This document shows positions 16,790 through 25,298 of a stretch of DNA of 64,000 nt, one piece after another. This DNA is from TMED88 sp964515335 (GTDB lineage: Bacteria; Myxococcota_A; UBA9160; UBA4427). A model generated the notes under the pieces. That model ran no database searches. It was not told where the DNA came from and saw only the letters and a list, made by a program, of their open reading frames with translations. Positions within the stretch are counted from its first letter, which is position 1; every line of letters starts with the position of its first letter. The DNA is taken from contig CAZETS010000010.1 in assembly GCA_964515335.1 (NCBI GenBank), positions 21,432 to 85,431 on the forward strand, read 5' to 3'. The position numbers and the translations under genes were made by a program.

Positions 16790-17087
16790 GCCCCGCTCGC
16801 TTCGTCCCACCACGGCCTCGCCCCCACGACGGGCGCCCCCCGCCCGGCGCGAAAATAGCCCGGAAGCCCCCGGACTGCGGGCTTGGTGGCCGACAGCCAT
16901 TCGGGCTAGATTCCCCCTCCACGGGTTCATTTACAGAGGGACGATTTCAGGCGCTTGCAGGCCCTTGGACCCCCGCCTCCTCGCGGGCCAGTTCGCCCGA
17001 TCTGCTAAGCGCCAGGGCCTGGACGGGCCACGCCACGCACGTCGTGCGCGCCGGCACGGCTCCAGCTAATCCGCAGGAAGACAGACG
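16790..17087. other. Intergenic region between aat and the cystathionine gamma-synthase gene
   Basis: A 298-bp divergent region. It contains no convincing gene. I looked for a SAM- or SAH-type riboswitch ahead of the sulfur gene because of the segment CCGATCTGCTAAGCGCC near 17000, but the conserved cores are not matched. A weak Shine-Dalgarno AGGAAGACAG precedes the ATG at 17088. Confidence 0.4.
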
Positions 17088-18275
17088 ATGGAAGAACGCC
17101 CTTCGAAGCGAGGAGCGGCGACCGCCTCGGTACACGGCGGCGAGCTGCGCCAGCAGGAAGCGAACGCGATCACCACGCCGATCTACCAGACCTCGACGTT
17201 CTGGTTCAAGAACTCGCGCGAGGTGATGGACTACCAGGAAGGCAAGACCAAGCGCGAGGAGTACGGACGCTACGGCAACCCCACCTGGCGCGCCGTCGAG
17301 CGCAAGCTCTCCGAGCTCGAAGGCGGAGAGGAGACCGTACTCTTCGCGTCGGGGATGTGCGCGGCCACGACGACCTTCCTCGCCATGCTGCCCCAGGGCA
17401 GCCACCTGGTGGTGACGAGCGACTGCTACCGGCGCACGCGGCAGTTCATCGAGGAATACCTCGGCCGGATGAACGTCTCGGTCACCGTCATCGAGCCGGG
17501 CAACCTCGACGAGTTCGAGCGGGCCCTCACCGACGACACGGCGCTCTTCTTCACCGAGTCGCCCACCAACCCGTACCTGCGCGTGACCGACGTGCCCCGC
17601 TTCTGCGAGATCGCCCACGCCCGAGGCGTGAAGGTGATCATCGATTCGACGTTCGCGACACCGGTCAACCACCGCCCGCTCGAGGACGGCGCCGACCTGG
17701 TGCTGCACAGCGCCACCAAGTACCTCGGCGGCCACAACGATCTGCTGGCCGGCACGATCTCGGGCCCGGCCGAGCTGATCGAGCCGATCCGCAAGGCGCT
17801 CGGCGTGCTCGGCGGCATCATCGACAGTCACGGCGCGTGGCTGCTGCTGCGGGGACTGAAGACCCTCGAGCTGCGCATGCAGCGCCACAACGAGAACGGG
17901 GCCGCGCTGGCGCAATTCCTCGAAGCGCACCCCAAGGTGCGGAAGGTGTGGTACCCCGGGCTCGAGTCGCATCCCGACCACACGACCGCGAAGCAGCTGA
18001 TGGCCGGTTACGGCGGCGTCGTGACCTTCGAGATCGACACCGATCTCGAGGGCGCGATCCGCTTCATCGACTCGACGCGTATCCCCTACCAGGCGCCGAG
18101 CCTCGGCGGTGTCGAGACGCTGATCGAGCTTCCGGTGACGATGTCCTACTGGGACTACGATCCCGAGCAGCGCAAGAGCTGGGGGATCACGGACTCGCTC
18201 GTCCGGCTGGCCTGTGGGATCGAGGCGACCGGGGACCTGGTCGGCGACATGGAGCAGGCGCTCGAGTACGTGTAG
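17088..18275 (+). CDS. Cystathionine gamma-synthase / trans-sulfuration PLP enzyme
   Basis: A 395-residue Cys/Met-metabolism PLP enzyme that replaces the gamma leaving group of an O-acylhomoserine with a thiol. PLP-lysine lies in SATKYLGGHNDLLAG. Other signatures: RYGNPTWRAVERKLSELEG (substrate-phosphate region), FASGMCAATTTF, FFTESPTNPYLRV and SLGGVETLIELP. Whether it is cystathionine gamma-synthase, O-acetylhomoserine sulfhydrylase or a lyase cannot be settled, although SLGGVETLIE with PVTMSYWDY is plant-CGS-like. Single-gene unit. Confidence 0.88.
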   Translation: MEERPSKRGAATASVHGGELRQQEANAITTPIYQTSTFWFKNSREVMDYQEGKTKREEYGRYGNPTWRAVERKLSELEGGEETVLFASGMCAATTTFLAMLPQGSHLVVTSDCYRRTRQFIEEYLGRMNVSVTVIEPGNLDEFERALTDDTALFFTESPTNPYLRVTDVPRFCEIAHARGVKVIIDSTFATPVNHRPLEDGADLVLHSATKYLGGHNDLLAGTISGPAELIEPIRKALGVLGGIIDSHGAWLLLRGLKTLELRMQRHNENGAALAQFLEAHPKVRKVWYPGLESHPDHTTAKQLMAGYGGVVTFEIDTDLEGAIRFIDSTRIPYQAPSLGGVETLIELPVTMSYWDYDPEQRKSWGITDSLVRLACGIEATGDLVGDMEQALEYV

Positions 18276-18333
18276 TGCGAATCGCAGCGCGAACGCCCGC
18301 CGGGCTGGCTGGGCTGGGGCGGGGCGGGGGATT

Positions 18334-19164
18334 TCAGTCTTCCAGCAGGTTGGTGGTGCGGCCGGCGACTTCGAGTCGTAGGAGGGTGAGCTTCCAGACG
18401 CCGGCCTTGCGGGCGGCTTCGACGCGCAGGGTTCCCTCGTCGCGGGGGCCGGACACGGGAATTCGCATCACCGCCCGACCGCTCTGGAAGCCCGCTCGGA
18501 TCGAGCCGAGAACGAGCCACCCGGGCTCGATCGGCGCGCCGAGCTGCTGGCGCGCCGCCGGGCTCGGTTCGACGGCGGCGACCGCCATTCGATAGGGGTC
18601 GCTCGACCTGAACGCGCCCATGACGAGCGCGAGCAGGAGACCGGCGAACGCGAGAACGCCGGCGGTTCCGGTGACGATCCACCTCCAGTCGGGCCACGGG
18701 TCGGCCGGCCCCGCACCCGCAGACTCGCCTCGCTCGACGATCGACTGCAGCTCGGCGACGAGCGGATGCGCGGAGAAGAAGCCGAGCAGCCGCGGCGGCG
18801 GCAGGAAGTGGATGCGGGAGCCGAAGTCCGACGGCTCCCGCAGGGCGAGCCAGATGCGCTCGGGACGGGCGAAGCGGCTGCCCCCCACGAAGTCGACCTC
18901 GCGTATCGGGATCTCGATGGTGCGGCTGCCACTCGACACGATGAACACGTGACCGAGCAGCTCGACCCTCTTGCACCGCCCGACCAGCAGGTAGATGGTC
19001 AGGAAGACGATCAGCCCGACGGCCGGCATCAGGAAGTCGAGCCCGGCCGGGTCCCGCGAGCGGGCCAGCGCGTCGGCGGAGAGCAGGATCCACAGCGCCG
19101 TCAGGCAGAGCGCCCCGATCTTGCAGAGGTAGGTGGCGCGGGAGGACAGGAGTCGCGATTCCAA
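18334..19164 (-). CDS. Membrane protein with a Coa1-type C-terminal domain
   Basis: About 276 residues from a TTG at 19164. Two hydrophobic spans lie near residues 15-60 (ATYLCKIGALCLTALWILLSAD; FLMPAVGLIVFLTIYLLVG), then a soluble PH-like segment with IPIREVDFVGGSRF, then a third span (WIVTGTAGVLAFAGLLLALVMGAF). The last 90 residues (SPAARQQLGAPIEPGWLVLGSI...MRIPVSGPRDEGTLRVEAARKAGVWKL) match the cytochrome oxidase assembly protein 1 (Coa1) domain, which in eukaryotes aids Cox1 maturation. In bacteria it is of unknown role. The start is uncertain. Confidence 0.7.
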   Translation of the reverse strand: MESRLLSSRATYLCKIGALCLTALWILLSADALARSRDPAGLDFLMPAVGLIVFLTIYLLVGRCKRVELLGHVFIVSSGSRTIEIPIREVDFVGGSRFARPERIWLALREPSDFGSRIHFLPPPRLLGFFSAHPLVAELQSIVERGESAGAGPADPWPDWRWIVTGTAGVLAFAGLLLALVMGAFRSSDPYRMAVAAVEPSPAARQQLGAPIEPGWLVLGSIRAGFQSGRAVMRIPVSGPRDEGTLRVEAARKAGVWKLTLLRLEVAGRTTNLLED

Positions 19165-19217
19165 GCCCCACCCCCGCTGGTCGGAAAGAGGCCGACTGGG
19201 CCCTTTGCCGGCGCCGG

Positions 19218-20081
19218 TCAATGATCGAGACGCCAAGCCTTCCCGTCGCGCACGATCTTCCCCGCGCTCACGCCCGCGAAGTGTGTGCCGATGATCAGCA
19301 CCGGGCGGTCCGCGTACTTCGAGAAGAAGCTGCGGCGGGTCTCGATGCCCTGATCCCGGTCGTAGTCGAACGAGCTGAACCACTCGGGGCGAGCGCATTG
19401 GGCGGGATGGTGGACGAAGTCGCCGGTGATGATGGCCTCCTCGCCGCGTGACGTGATGTGGACGCTGACGTGGCCCGGGGTGTGGCCGGGGGTGGGCTCG
19501 AGGCGCACCTCGTCGGTGACCACGTGGTCCGAGTCGACGAGGTCGACCTGGCCCGCGTCGAAGACGGGACGCACCGACTCGGCCATGATGTTCGTGTAGA
19601 GATCCTCATCGGCAGCCATCCAGTGGTCGTGCTCGGCGCGGCTCCAGAGGTAGCGGGCGTTCGGGAAGGTCGGCACCCAGCGGCCGTTCTCGAGGCGGGT
19701 GTTCCAGCCGACGTGGTCGACGTGGAGGTGCGTGCAGAGCACGGTGTCGACCGAGTCGGCGGGCGCCCCCGCGGTCGACAGATCGCTGAGGAAGCCCGAC
19801 TGCATGCCGGTCCAGAAATCCATGCCGGGCAGGTTCTTGTCGTTGCCGATGCAGGTGTCGACGATGATCCGCTGGCCCTGCGATTCGACGATCAGGGCGT
19901 GGATGCTGAACTTCGCGAGCCCCTCATCGTCGGCGAACTGCGGGGCGAGCCAGGCGATCTGCTTCACGGCCTCGGGCTTGCCTTCGGGCAGCAGCCACGA
20001 AAGCGGCTGGGTCTGGGTCAGCTCGACCACCTTCGTCACGGTGACGTCGCCGATCTTCCACTGCTGGGCCGCCTCGGCCAT
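19218..20081 (-). CDS. Metallo-beta-lactamase-fold hydrolase
   Basis: A 287-residue MBL-fold enzyme. The zinc motif THLHVDHVGWN is present, followed by GHTPGHVSVHI and the DFVHHP segment that supplies later ligands. Such enzymes cut lactones, thioesters or phosphoesters; lactonase-like members have this layout, but the substrate is unknown. ATG 20081 with AGGAGA eight bases upstream. It lies between the Coa1-domain gene and a glycosyltransferase on the same strand. Confidence 0.87.
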   Translation of the reverse strand: MAEAAQQWKIGDVTVTKVVELTQTQPLSWLLPEGKPEAVKQIAWLAPQFADDEGLAKFSIHALIVESQGQRIIVDTCIGNDKNLPGMDFWTGMQSGFLSDLSTAGAPADSVDTVLCTHLHVDHVGWNTRLENGRWVPTFPNARYLWSRAEHDHWMAADEDLYTNIMAESVRPVFDAGQVDLVDSDHVVTDEVRLEPTPGHTPGHVSVHITSRGEEAIITGDFVHHPAQCARPEWFSSFDYDRDQGIETRRSFFSKYADRPVLIIGTHFAGVSAGKIVRDGKAWRLDH

Positions 20082-20123
20082 CCCGAATCTCCTTCGTCGC
20101 GCTGCGTCGCCCGGAGGTGCGCC

Positions 20124-20996
20124 TCAGTCCACGGCCTTCCAGGCGTCGCTGAAGTAACGATAGAGAATGGCGTCGTTCGAGCCATCGGCGTTCTCTCGCG
20201 TCCAGAGCGACAGGCTGCGCCGCGCCGACCAGGTCGCGATGCGCGAGTAGCAGCCGTCGAAAGGCACCACGTAGCGGTCGACCCCCGAGCGGGCGAGCCG
20301 GCCCGCGAACCAGACGTCGTCGACGAAGAAGGCCTCGGGCGGCGCGTCCGCGTAGTCGAATACGCGTGCGTCGAAGAAACGGGGCCGCACCAGGAAGCCC
20401 GCGCTGCCCTGCATGATCTCGATGCGCGCGGGCTCGCGCAGGTGCGTGCCGTAGAGGGTGTCGCGGTTCTCGATGTCGAACCCGGCCGGAATCCGGAAGC
20501 CGCGCGAGCAGACCGCGGCGTCGGGCAGGCGCTCGCTCCAACCGACGAGCGTCTCGACGAGGTTGCGCGGATAGACCTGATCGTCGTCGACGACGATGAT
20601 GCGCGTGTCGGGATCGGCCTCGCGCTCGAGTGTCGGCAAGAGCTTGGTGGCCGGACCCCGGTCCTCGCCGCAGTCGATGCGCTCGACCACGTCGAGTGCT
20701 TCCAGGAACGACGGGATCGCGTAGCGGCGGTCCTCGCGCCGCGCGTGACTCGGCAGGTTGAGCACGATGGAGTCGGGACGCCGGGTCTGATCGAGCAGCG
20801 AGAGGAGCGTGGGACCGATGTGGGCGATGCGATCGGGAATGGTCGTCAGCGACACGACCACGCGGCTCGCCGTGTCGACGCGGGGCGTCGCCGCGTAGCG
20901 CGCGCGGTAGTGGGCGGGGTCCCGCCAGTGCAGCGCCGGGAAGCGCAGCATCTCTCGCAGCCAGGTGAGCGGCCGCCGGAACATCAAACGGGTCAC
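20124..20996 (-). CDS. Glycosyltransferase-like protein (GT-A fold)
   Basis: A 290-residue protein with VSLTTIPDRIAHIGPTLLSLLDQT at the N-terminus and the metal/nucleotide-binding DDDQVYP after IIVVD at about residue 140, then a C-terminal FFVDDVWFAGRLARSG segment. This matches the GT-A type predicted glycosyltransferases found beside other transferases. Either GTG 20996 or ATG 20984 may start it. A divergent neighbour at 21230 is a GT92 enzyme, so both may act on one surface glycan; acceptor unknown. Confidence 0.72.
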   Translation of the reverse strand: MTRLMFRRPLTWLREMLRFPALHWRDPAHYRARYAATPRVDTASRVVVSLTTIPDRIAHIGPTLLSLLDQTRRPDSIVLNLPSHARREDRRYAIPSFLEALDVVERIDCGEDRGPATKLLPTLEREADPDTRIIVVDDDQVYPRNLVETLVGWSERLPDAAVCSRGFRIPAGFDIENRDTLYGTHLREPARIEIMQGSAGFLVRPRFFDARVFDYADAPPEAFFVDDVWFAGRLARSGVDRYVVPFDGCYSRIATWSARRSLSLWTRENADGSNDAILYRYFSDAWKAVD

Positions 20997-21229
20997 GGTC
21001 GACAGGCCTCGGTGCTTGGCGCGAGTCGCGGCACCCTGCCGCGCTTCACGCTCGGCCGGGTGCGCCCGGCCACGGTCTCGCGAGGGCGAGAAGTCAACCT
21101 CGTCCGCTTCCGAGCGTCAACCGAACGAAGACGCGGCTCCCGCAGATCGCCGACGAGACCCGCCGTCGCCGCGCGAGCGGGCCCCACGGGTCGGTCACCG
21201 AGCGCCTCTGCTAGCGTCGCCGCGCACGC

Positions 21230-22045
21230 ATGGCACACAACCTGGTCGTCGCCGCCATCTTCAAGAACGAGAACGCCTATCTCCGGGAGTGGATCGAGTT
21301 CCACCTCCTGATCGGCGTCGACCACTTCTTTCTCTACGACAACGACGGCGGCGACGAGGCCCGCACGCTGCTCGCCCCGTACGAATCCGCCGGCCTGGTG
21401 ACGCGCCACGACTGGACGCACCTAGACGGCACCCGCCACGATCGCCCCACACGCTTGGGCGGCCGCGACAAGAACCACATGGCGTTCGGCCACGCCGCCC
21501 GGCACCACCGCGACGGCTGCCGGTGGATGCTCAAGATCGACATCGACGAGTTCCTCGTGCCGCTCGATGGCGACGCGATTCCGCCCCTCCTCGAGCGCTA
21601 CGACCGCGGGCGCGTCAAGGGCGTCCAGGTTCCGCGCGTCAACTTCGGCCACTCGGGCCACCGGCAGCGCCCGGAGGGCCTCGTCATCGAGTCCTACCTC
21701 GAGCGCGAGGCCGAGATCTCCGACCACAAGGACATCGCGAACACGCGCTTCCTCAGCGACAATGACCGTATGAACAGCGCGCACCGCTGGGGTTACCGGC
21801 TCAGCGCGCTGGCCCGGATGGTGCGGCCGAGCGCGGTCGCGGGCATGCGGATCCACCACTACTACACGAAGTCGCTCGAGGAGAGCATGCAGCGGCAGAA
21901 CATGATGCGGACGCGCCCGACCAGCGAGGCCGAGTGGGAGAAGCAGAACGCCCACCTGAACGAGGTGCACGACGACACGATGCTTCGCTTCGCGGCGGCC
22001 CTGGAGACACGGCTGCAGGACCGGGACGGGCCGGGCTCGGGGTAG
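21230..22045 (+). CDS. Glycosyltransferase family 92 (DUF23-like)
   Basis: A 271-residue protein with AAIFKNENAYLREWIEFHLLIGVDHFFLYDNDGGDEA at the N-terminus, the classic GT92/DUF23 opening, where YDND carries the metal-binding Asp pair, and KIDIDEFLVPL mid-protein. The family adds galactose or related sugars. The C-terminus (IHHYYTKSLEES) fits. It diverges from the GT-A gene across 233 bp. Confidence 0.85.
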   Translation: MAHNLVVAAIFKNENAYLREWIEFHLLIGVDHFFLYDNDGGDEARTLLAPYESAGLVTRHDWTHLDGTRHDRPTRLGGRDKNHMAFGHAARHHRDGCRWMLKIDIDEFLVPLDGDAIPPLLERYDRGRVKGVQVPRVNFGHSGHRQRPEGLVIESYLEREAEISDHKDIANTRFLSDNDRMNSAHRWGYRLSALARMVRPSAVAGMRIHHYYTKSLEESMQRQNMMRTRPTSEAEWEKQNAHLNEVHDDTMLRFAAALETRLQDRDGPGSG

Positions 22046-22098
22046 GAGGCCGGCCCGGGCGGCCCTCGGGCGCCCGGCTTGCGGTCAGCGGCCGCTTC

Positions 22099-22629
22099 TC
22101 AGAGCAGCGCGCCCTGCAGCGGGTGCGAGGCGCTCTCCATCGCGAGCAGCTTCGCCTTCAGGCGCAGGCCGCCCGCGTAGCCCTGCAGCTGGCCGCTCTT
22201 GGCCACCACCCGGTGGCAGGGGATCACCAGCGGGATCGGGTTGGCGCCGTTCGCCGCCCCCACGGCCCGTACCGCCGAGGGGCGGCCGATCTTCTCGGCC
22301 ACCGCGGCGTACGACAGGCTCTCGCCGTAGGGGATGCCGGCCACCACGTCGTAGACGTCGCGCTGGAACGCCGTGGCCCGCAGGTCGAGGGGCAGGTCGA
22401 AGACCTCGCGCTTGCCCTCCAGGAAATCGGTGAGCTGGGCGATCGCGTCGCGATTGGGCTCGTAGCCCTCTCGCAGAGGGACGTCCGGCGCGTGGCGTTG
22501 CTGCCAGCCGCCGAGACCGCGGCCGTTCGCGCGGGGCAGGCCCACGTAGCAGAGGCCCAGCTCGCTGGACGTGACCGTAAGGGGTCCGACGGGTGAATCG
22601 AAGCGCGCCGTGTAGAGGGTCCTGCTCAT
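22099..22629 (-). CDS. ogt: Methylated-DNA--protein-cysteine methyltransferase (Ogt/MGMT)
   Basis: Directly reverses O6-alkylguanine by suicide transfer to its cysteine. The 176-residue protein has the IPCHRV site with acceptor Cys138, the FQRDVYDVV helix, the RAVGAANGANP loop, and a N-terminal beta domain. Length matches Ogt. It is 43 bases downstream of the NtrC-type regulator gene on the same strand. No Ada domain is attached. Confidence 0.93.
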   Translation of the reverse strand: MSRTLYTARFDSPVGPLTVTSSELGLCYVGLPRANGRGLGGWQQRHAPDVPLREGYEPNRDAIAQLTDFLEGKREVFDLPLDLRATAFQRDVYDVVAGIPYGESLSYAAVAEKIGRPSAVRAVGAANGANPIPLVIPCHRVVAKSGQLQGYAGGLRLKAKLLAMESASHPLQGALL

Positions 22630-22672
22630 CGACCGCCGTCCATTCTAGCAGGCCGCCGGGTGCACGCCCCCG

Positions 22673-24187
22673 TCAGCCCGCCGCCGCGACGTCGTCGTCC
22701 GAGATCTGCAGCCGCTTCATCATCTTCTGCAGCGACTGCCGCGGGATTCCGAGCCGCTCGGCGGCGCGGGTCTTGCTGCCGCTCTCGCGGATCGACTCGA
22801 TGATCATGCGGCGCTTCAGCACGTCGACGGCGCGGTTCATGTCCCAATCGTCGATCGACCCGCCCGGCTCGGCGGCGCCCGGCGCAGCGCCTCCGGGGCC
22901 GCGGGCGCCGCGGATGTGCTCGGAGAGCATCTCGACGTCGATCGCCTCGTCGTCGTGGCCGGCGAGCGCCGCGACCCGCTCGATCTCGTTCTCGAGCTCG
23001 CGCACGTTGCCCGGCCAGTCGTAGCCGAGCAGGCGGTCCATCGCGGCGTTCGTGAAGCCGGTGAGCTTGCGCCCCATGCGGGGGCTCGACTTGTCGAGGA
23101 AGTGGTGGGCGAGGCCCGGGATGTCCTCCCGTCGCTCCCGCAGCGGCGGGATCCCGATCTCCACCACGCGCAAACGGTAGTAGAGGTCCTCCCGGAAGCG
23201 GTCCTCGCCGACCTCCTTCTTGAGGTCGCGGTTCGTCGCCGCCACCACGCGCACCGAGACGTGGATCGTCTCCGACGAGCCGAGCGGGCGGATCTCGCCG
23301 TCCTGCAGGACGCGGAGCAGCCGCACCTGCATGCCCGGCTCGGTCTCGCCGATCTCGTCGAGGAAGATCGTGCCGCCGTCCGCCACCTCGAAGAGGCCCT
23401 TTTTGTCGGCGTGGGCGCCGGTGAAGGCGCCACGCTTGTGGCCGAAGAGCTCGCTCTCGAGGAGAGTGTCGGGCAGCGCCGCGCAGTTCTGGGCCACGAA
23501 GCGGCGGTCCTTGCGCGGACCGCTGTAGTGGATGGCGCGGGCGATCAGGTCCTTGCCCGTGCCCGTCTCACCGGTGATCAGCACCGTGGCGTCGGTCTCG
23601 GCCACCTTGTGGGTGACGTCGAAGACCTTCTGCATGGCGGAGCTCTCGCCGATGATCTCGGCGAACGAATAGCGGCCCTGCACTTCCCTGCGCAGGTAGA
23701 GGTTCTCGGCCCGCAGACGCTCGTTCGCCGTGGCGAGATCGGCGGCGAGCTGCGCGTTCTCGCCCATCAGCTCGTACGACTCGAGGGCGCGACGCACGTC
23801 GATTCGCAGTTCGTCGGGCTCCCACGGCTTGGCGATGTAGCGGTAGATGCGCCCCTCGTTGATGGCGCGCACCAGCGAAGACATGTCCGCGTAGCCGGTG
23901 AGCATCATGCGGATCGCGCGCGGCTTGCGCTCGATCACCTTCTCGAGGAACTCGACGCCCGTCATGCCGGGCATCACCTGGTCGGAGATGACGAGCGCGA
24001 CCTCCTCGCGATCGAGGATCTCGAGTCCGGCCTCGCCGTTCGTCGCCGTGAAGACGCGATACTCGCCGCCCAGGGTCAGCTCGATGGACTCGAGGATCGC
24101 CTCCTCGTCGTCCACCACGAGTATCCCGTAGCGCGAGAGATCGCCGCCCGGCCGCGCGCCCTCTATCTCACTCATGGCTCGGGACAC
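22673..24187 (-). CDS. Sigma-54-dependent response regulator (NtrC family)
   Basis: A 504-residue regulator with three domains. The receiver (about 20-130) has DDEE and phosphoacceptor Asp69 in VISDQVMPG. The AAA+ domain (about 165-395) has Walker A GETGTGKD, the sigma-54 contact loop GAFTGA and the Walker B LDEIGE. A Fis-type HTH (about 460-495) ends it (KTRAAERLGIPRQSLQKMMKRL). It should remodel RNAP-sigma54 upon phosphorylation. Start GTG 24187 or ATG 24175. It follows gshB by six bases, so may be co-transcribed. A soluble kinase at 28127 could partner it. Confidence 0.9.
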   Translation of the reverse strand: MSRAMSEIEGARPGGDLSRYGILVVDDEEAILESIELTLGGEYRVFTATNGEAGLEILDREEVALVISDQVMPGMTGVEFLEKVIERKPRAIRMMLTGYADMSSLVRAINEGRIYRYIAKPWEPDELRIDVRRALESYELMGENAQLAADLATANERLRAENLYLRREVQGRYSFAEIIGESSAMQKVFDVTHKVAETDATVLITGETGTGKDLIARAIHYSGPRKDRRFVAQNCAALPDTLLESELFGHKRGAFTGAHADKKGLFEVADGGTIFLDEIGETEPGMQVRLLRVLQDGEIRPLGSSETIHVSVRVVAATNRDLKKEVGEDRFREDLYYRLRVVEIGIPPLRERREDIPGLAHHFLDKSSPRMGRKLTGFTNAAMDRLLGYDWPGNVRELENEIERVAALAGHDDEAIDVEMLSEHIRGARGPGGAAPGAAEPGGSIDDWDMNRAVDVLKRRMIIESIRESGSKTRAAERLGIPRQSLQKMMKRLQISDDDVAAAG

Positions 24188-24193
24188 GATAGC

Positions 24194-25162
24194 TCAGGCT
24201 CGGGTGACCCCTTCGGCGAGCTTCGACTCGACGCGCTCGATGACGCGCTCCTCGAGGCGGACGCCTTCGAGGGCGTCGATCTCCTGCACGCCGGTCGGGC
24301 TGGTGACGTTCACCTCGGTCAGGTAGCCGCCGATCACGTCGATGCCCACGAAGAACAAACCCTCCGCGGCGAGCACCGGGCAGACCCGCTCGAGTATGCG
24401 CCGATCGGCGTCGTCGATCTCGGCCCGGGCCGCCATGCCGCCCACGTGGAGGTTCGCGCGCACCTCGGCGTCGGCCGGTACGCGCATCAGTGCGCCGAGG
24501 GGCTCGCCCTCGAGCAGCAGGATGCGCTTGTCGCCCTCGCGCACCTCGGGCAGGTAGCGCTGGGCCATCGCGTAGCGGCTCTCGAAGGCCGTCGATTGCT
24601 CGAGGATCGACGCGATGTTCCGCTCACCCTTCACGACGTGGAAGATCCCCTCGCCCCCCTTGCCGTCGAGGGGCTTCACGATCATCTCGCCCCCCATGCG
24701 CTCCATGAACCCGTAGAGCTCGCCGATCGACCGGGTCACGATGGTCTCCGGCATGAGCTCGCGGAAGTGCAGGGCGAAGAGCTTCTCGTTGTAGGCCAGG
24801 ATGCTGGTGGGCCGGTTCAGCACCAGCGTCCGCCGGCAGCTCCCCATGATCTGGGTGGTGACCACGTAGTCGGGGTCGACCGGCGGATCCTTCCGCTGGA
24901 AGGCCACGTCGATCTCGTCGTCGAGCACCACGCGGCGGGGCTCGCCGCGCTCGATCCGGGCGGCCTCCCAGTGGAGCGTGATCGGCGTCACACGCGCCGC
25001 CGCCCGCCCGTCGAGGATGCAGAGGTCCTTCGGGTCGACGTAGAGCACCTCGTGACCGCGGCGCTGGGCCTCGCGCATCAACACCAGCGTCGTGGACGCC
25101 GCGAAACTCTCACGTTCGATGGGATCCATGACGAAGGCCATGGTGCGCCGCACGTCGGCCAT
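24194..25162 (-). CDS. gshB: Glutathione synthase (ATP-grasp)
   Basis: Joins gamma-glutamylcysteine and glycine using ATP. The 322-residue protein matches GshB: MADVRRTMAFVMDPIERE opening, FQRKDPPVDPDYV, the ATP-grasp lysine region (GGEMIVKPLDGKGGEGIFHV), the YLPEVREGDKRILLLEGEP segment and FVGIDVIGGYLTEVNVTSPTG. ATG 25162 with GGGAG upstream. Supplies glutathione for the two GST proteins in the window. No gshA is in view. Confidence 0.93.
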   Translation of the reverse strand: MADVRRTMAFVMDPIERESFAASTTLVLMREAQRRGHEVLYVDPKDLCILDGRAAARVTPITLHWEAARIERGEPRRVVLDDEIDVAFQRKDPPVDPDYVVTTQIMGSCRRTLVLNRPTSILAYNEKLFALHFRELMPETIVTRSIGELYGFMERMGGEMIVKPLDGKGGEGIFHVVKGERNIASILEQSTAFESRYAMAQRYLPEVREGDKRILLLEGEPLGALMRVPADAEVRANLHVGGMAARAEIDDADRRILERVCPVLAAEGLFFVGIDVIGGYLTEVNVTSPTGVQEIDALEGVRLEERVIERVESKLAEGVTRA

Positions 25163-25298
25163 GGGAACGTCTCCCTTCGTCGGGGGGTCAGAGGGCTGCT
25201 AGGCTTCTCGCCTCCCCCCGGAAACGAGCTCCAGGACCTCCTAGCCGTAGCAGAGGCGCCGAGCCCCCGGCCAGGTGTCCCAAACAGCTGGTGATGGC

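Noticed and set aside
16930..17087. SAM/SAH-type riboswitch ahead of the cystathionine gamma-synthase gene
   Set aside because: Only short matches were found; the conserved cores and pairings of known classes are not present.
22046..22098. Terminator hairpin between the GT92 and ogt genes
   Set aside because: GC-rich partial palindromes only; the stem breaks after about five pairs.
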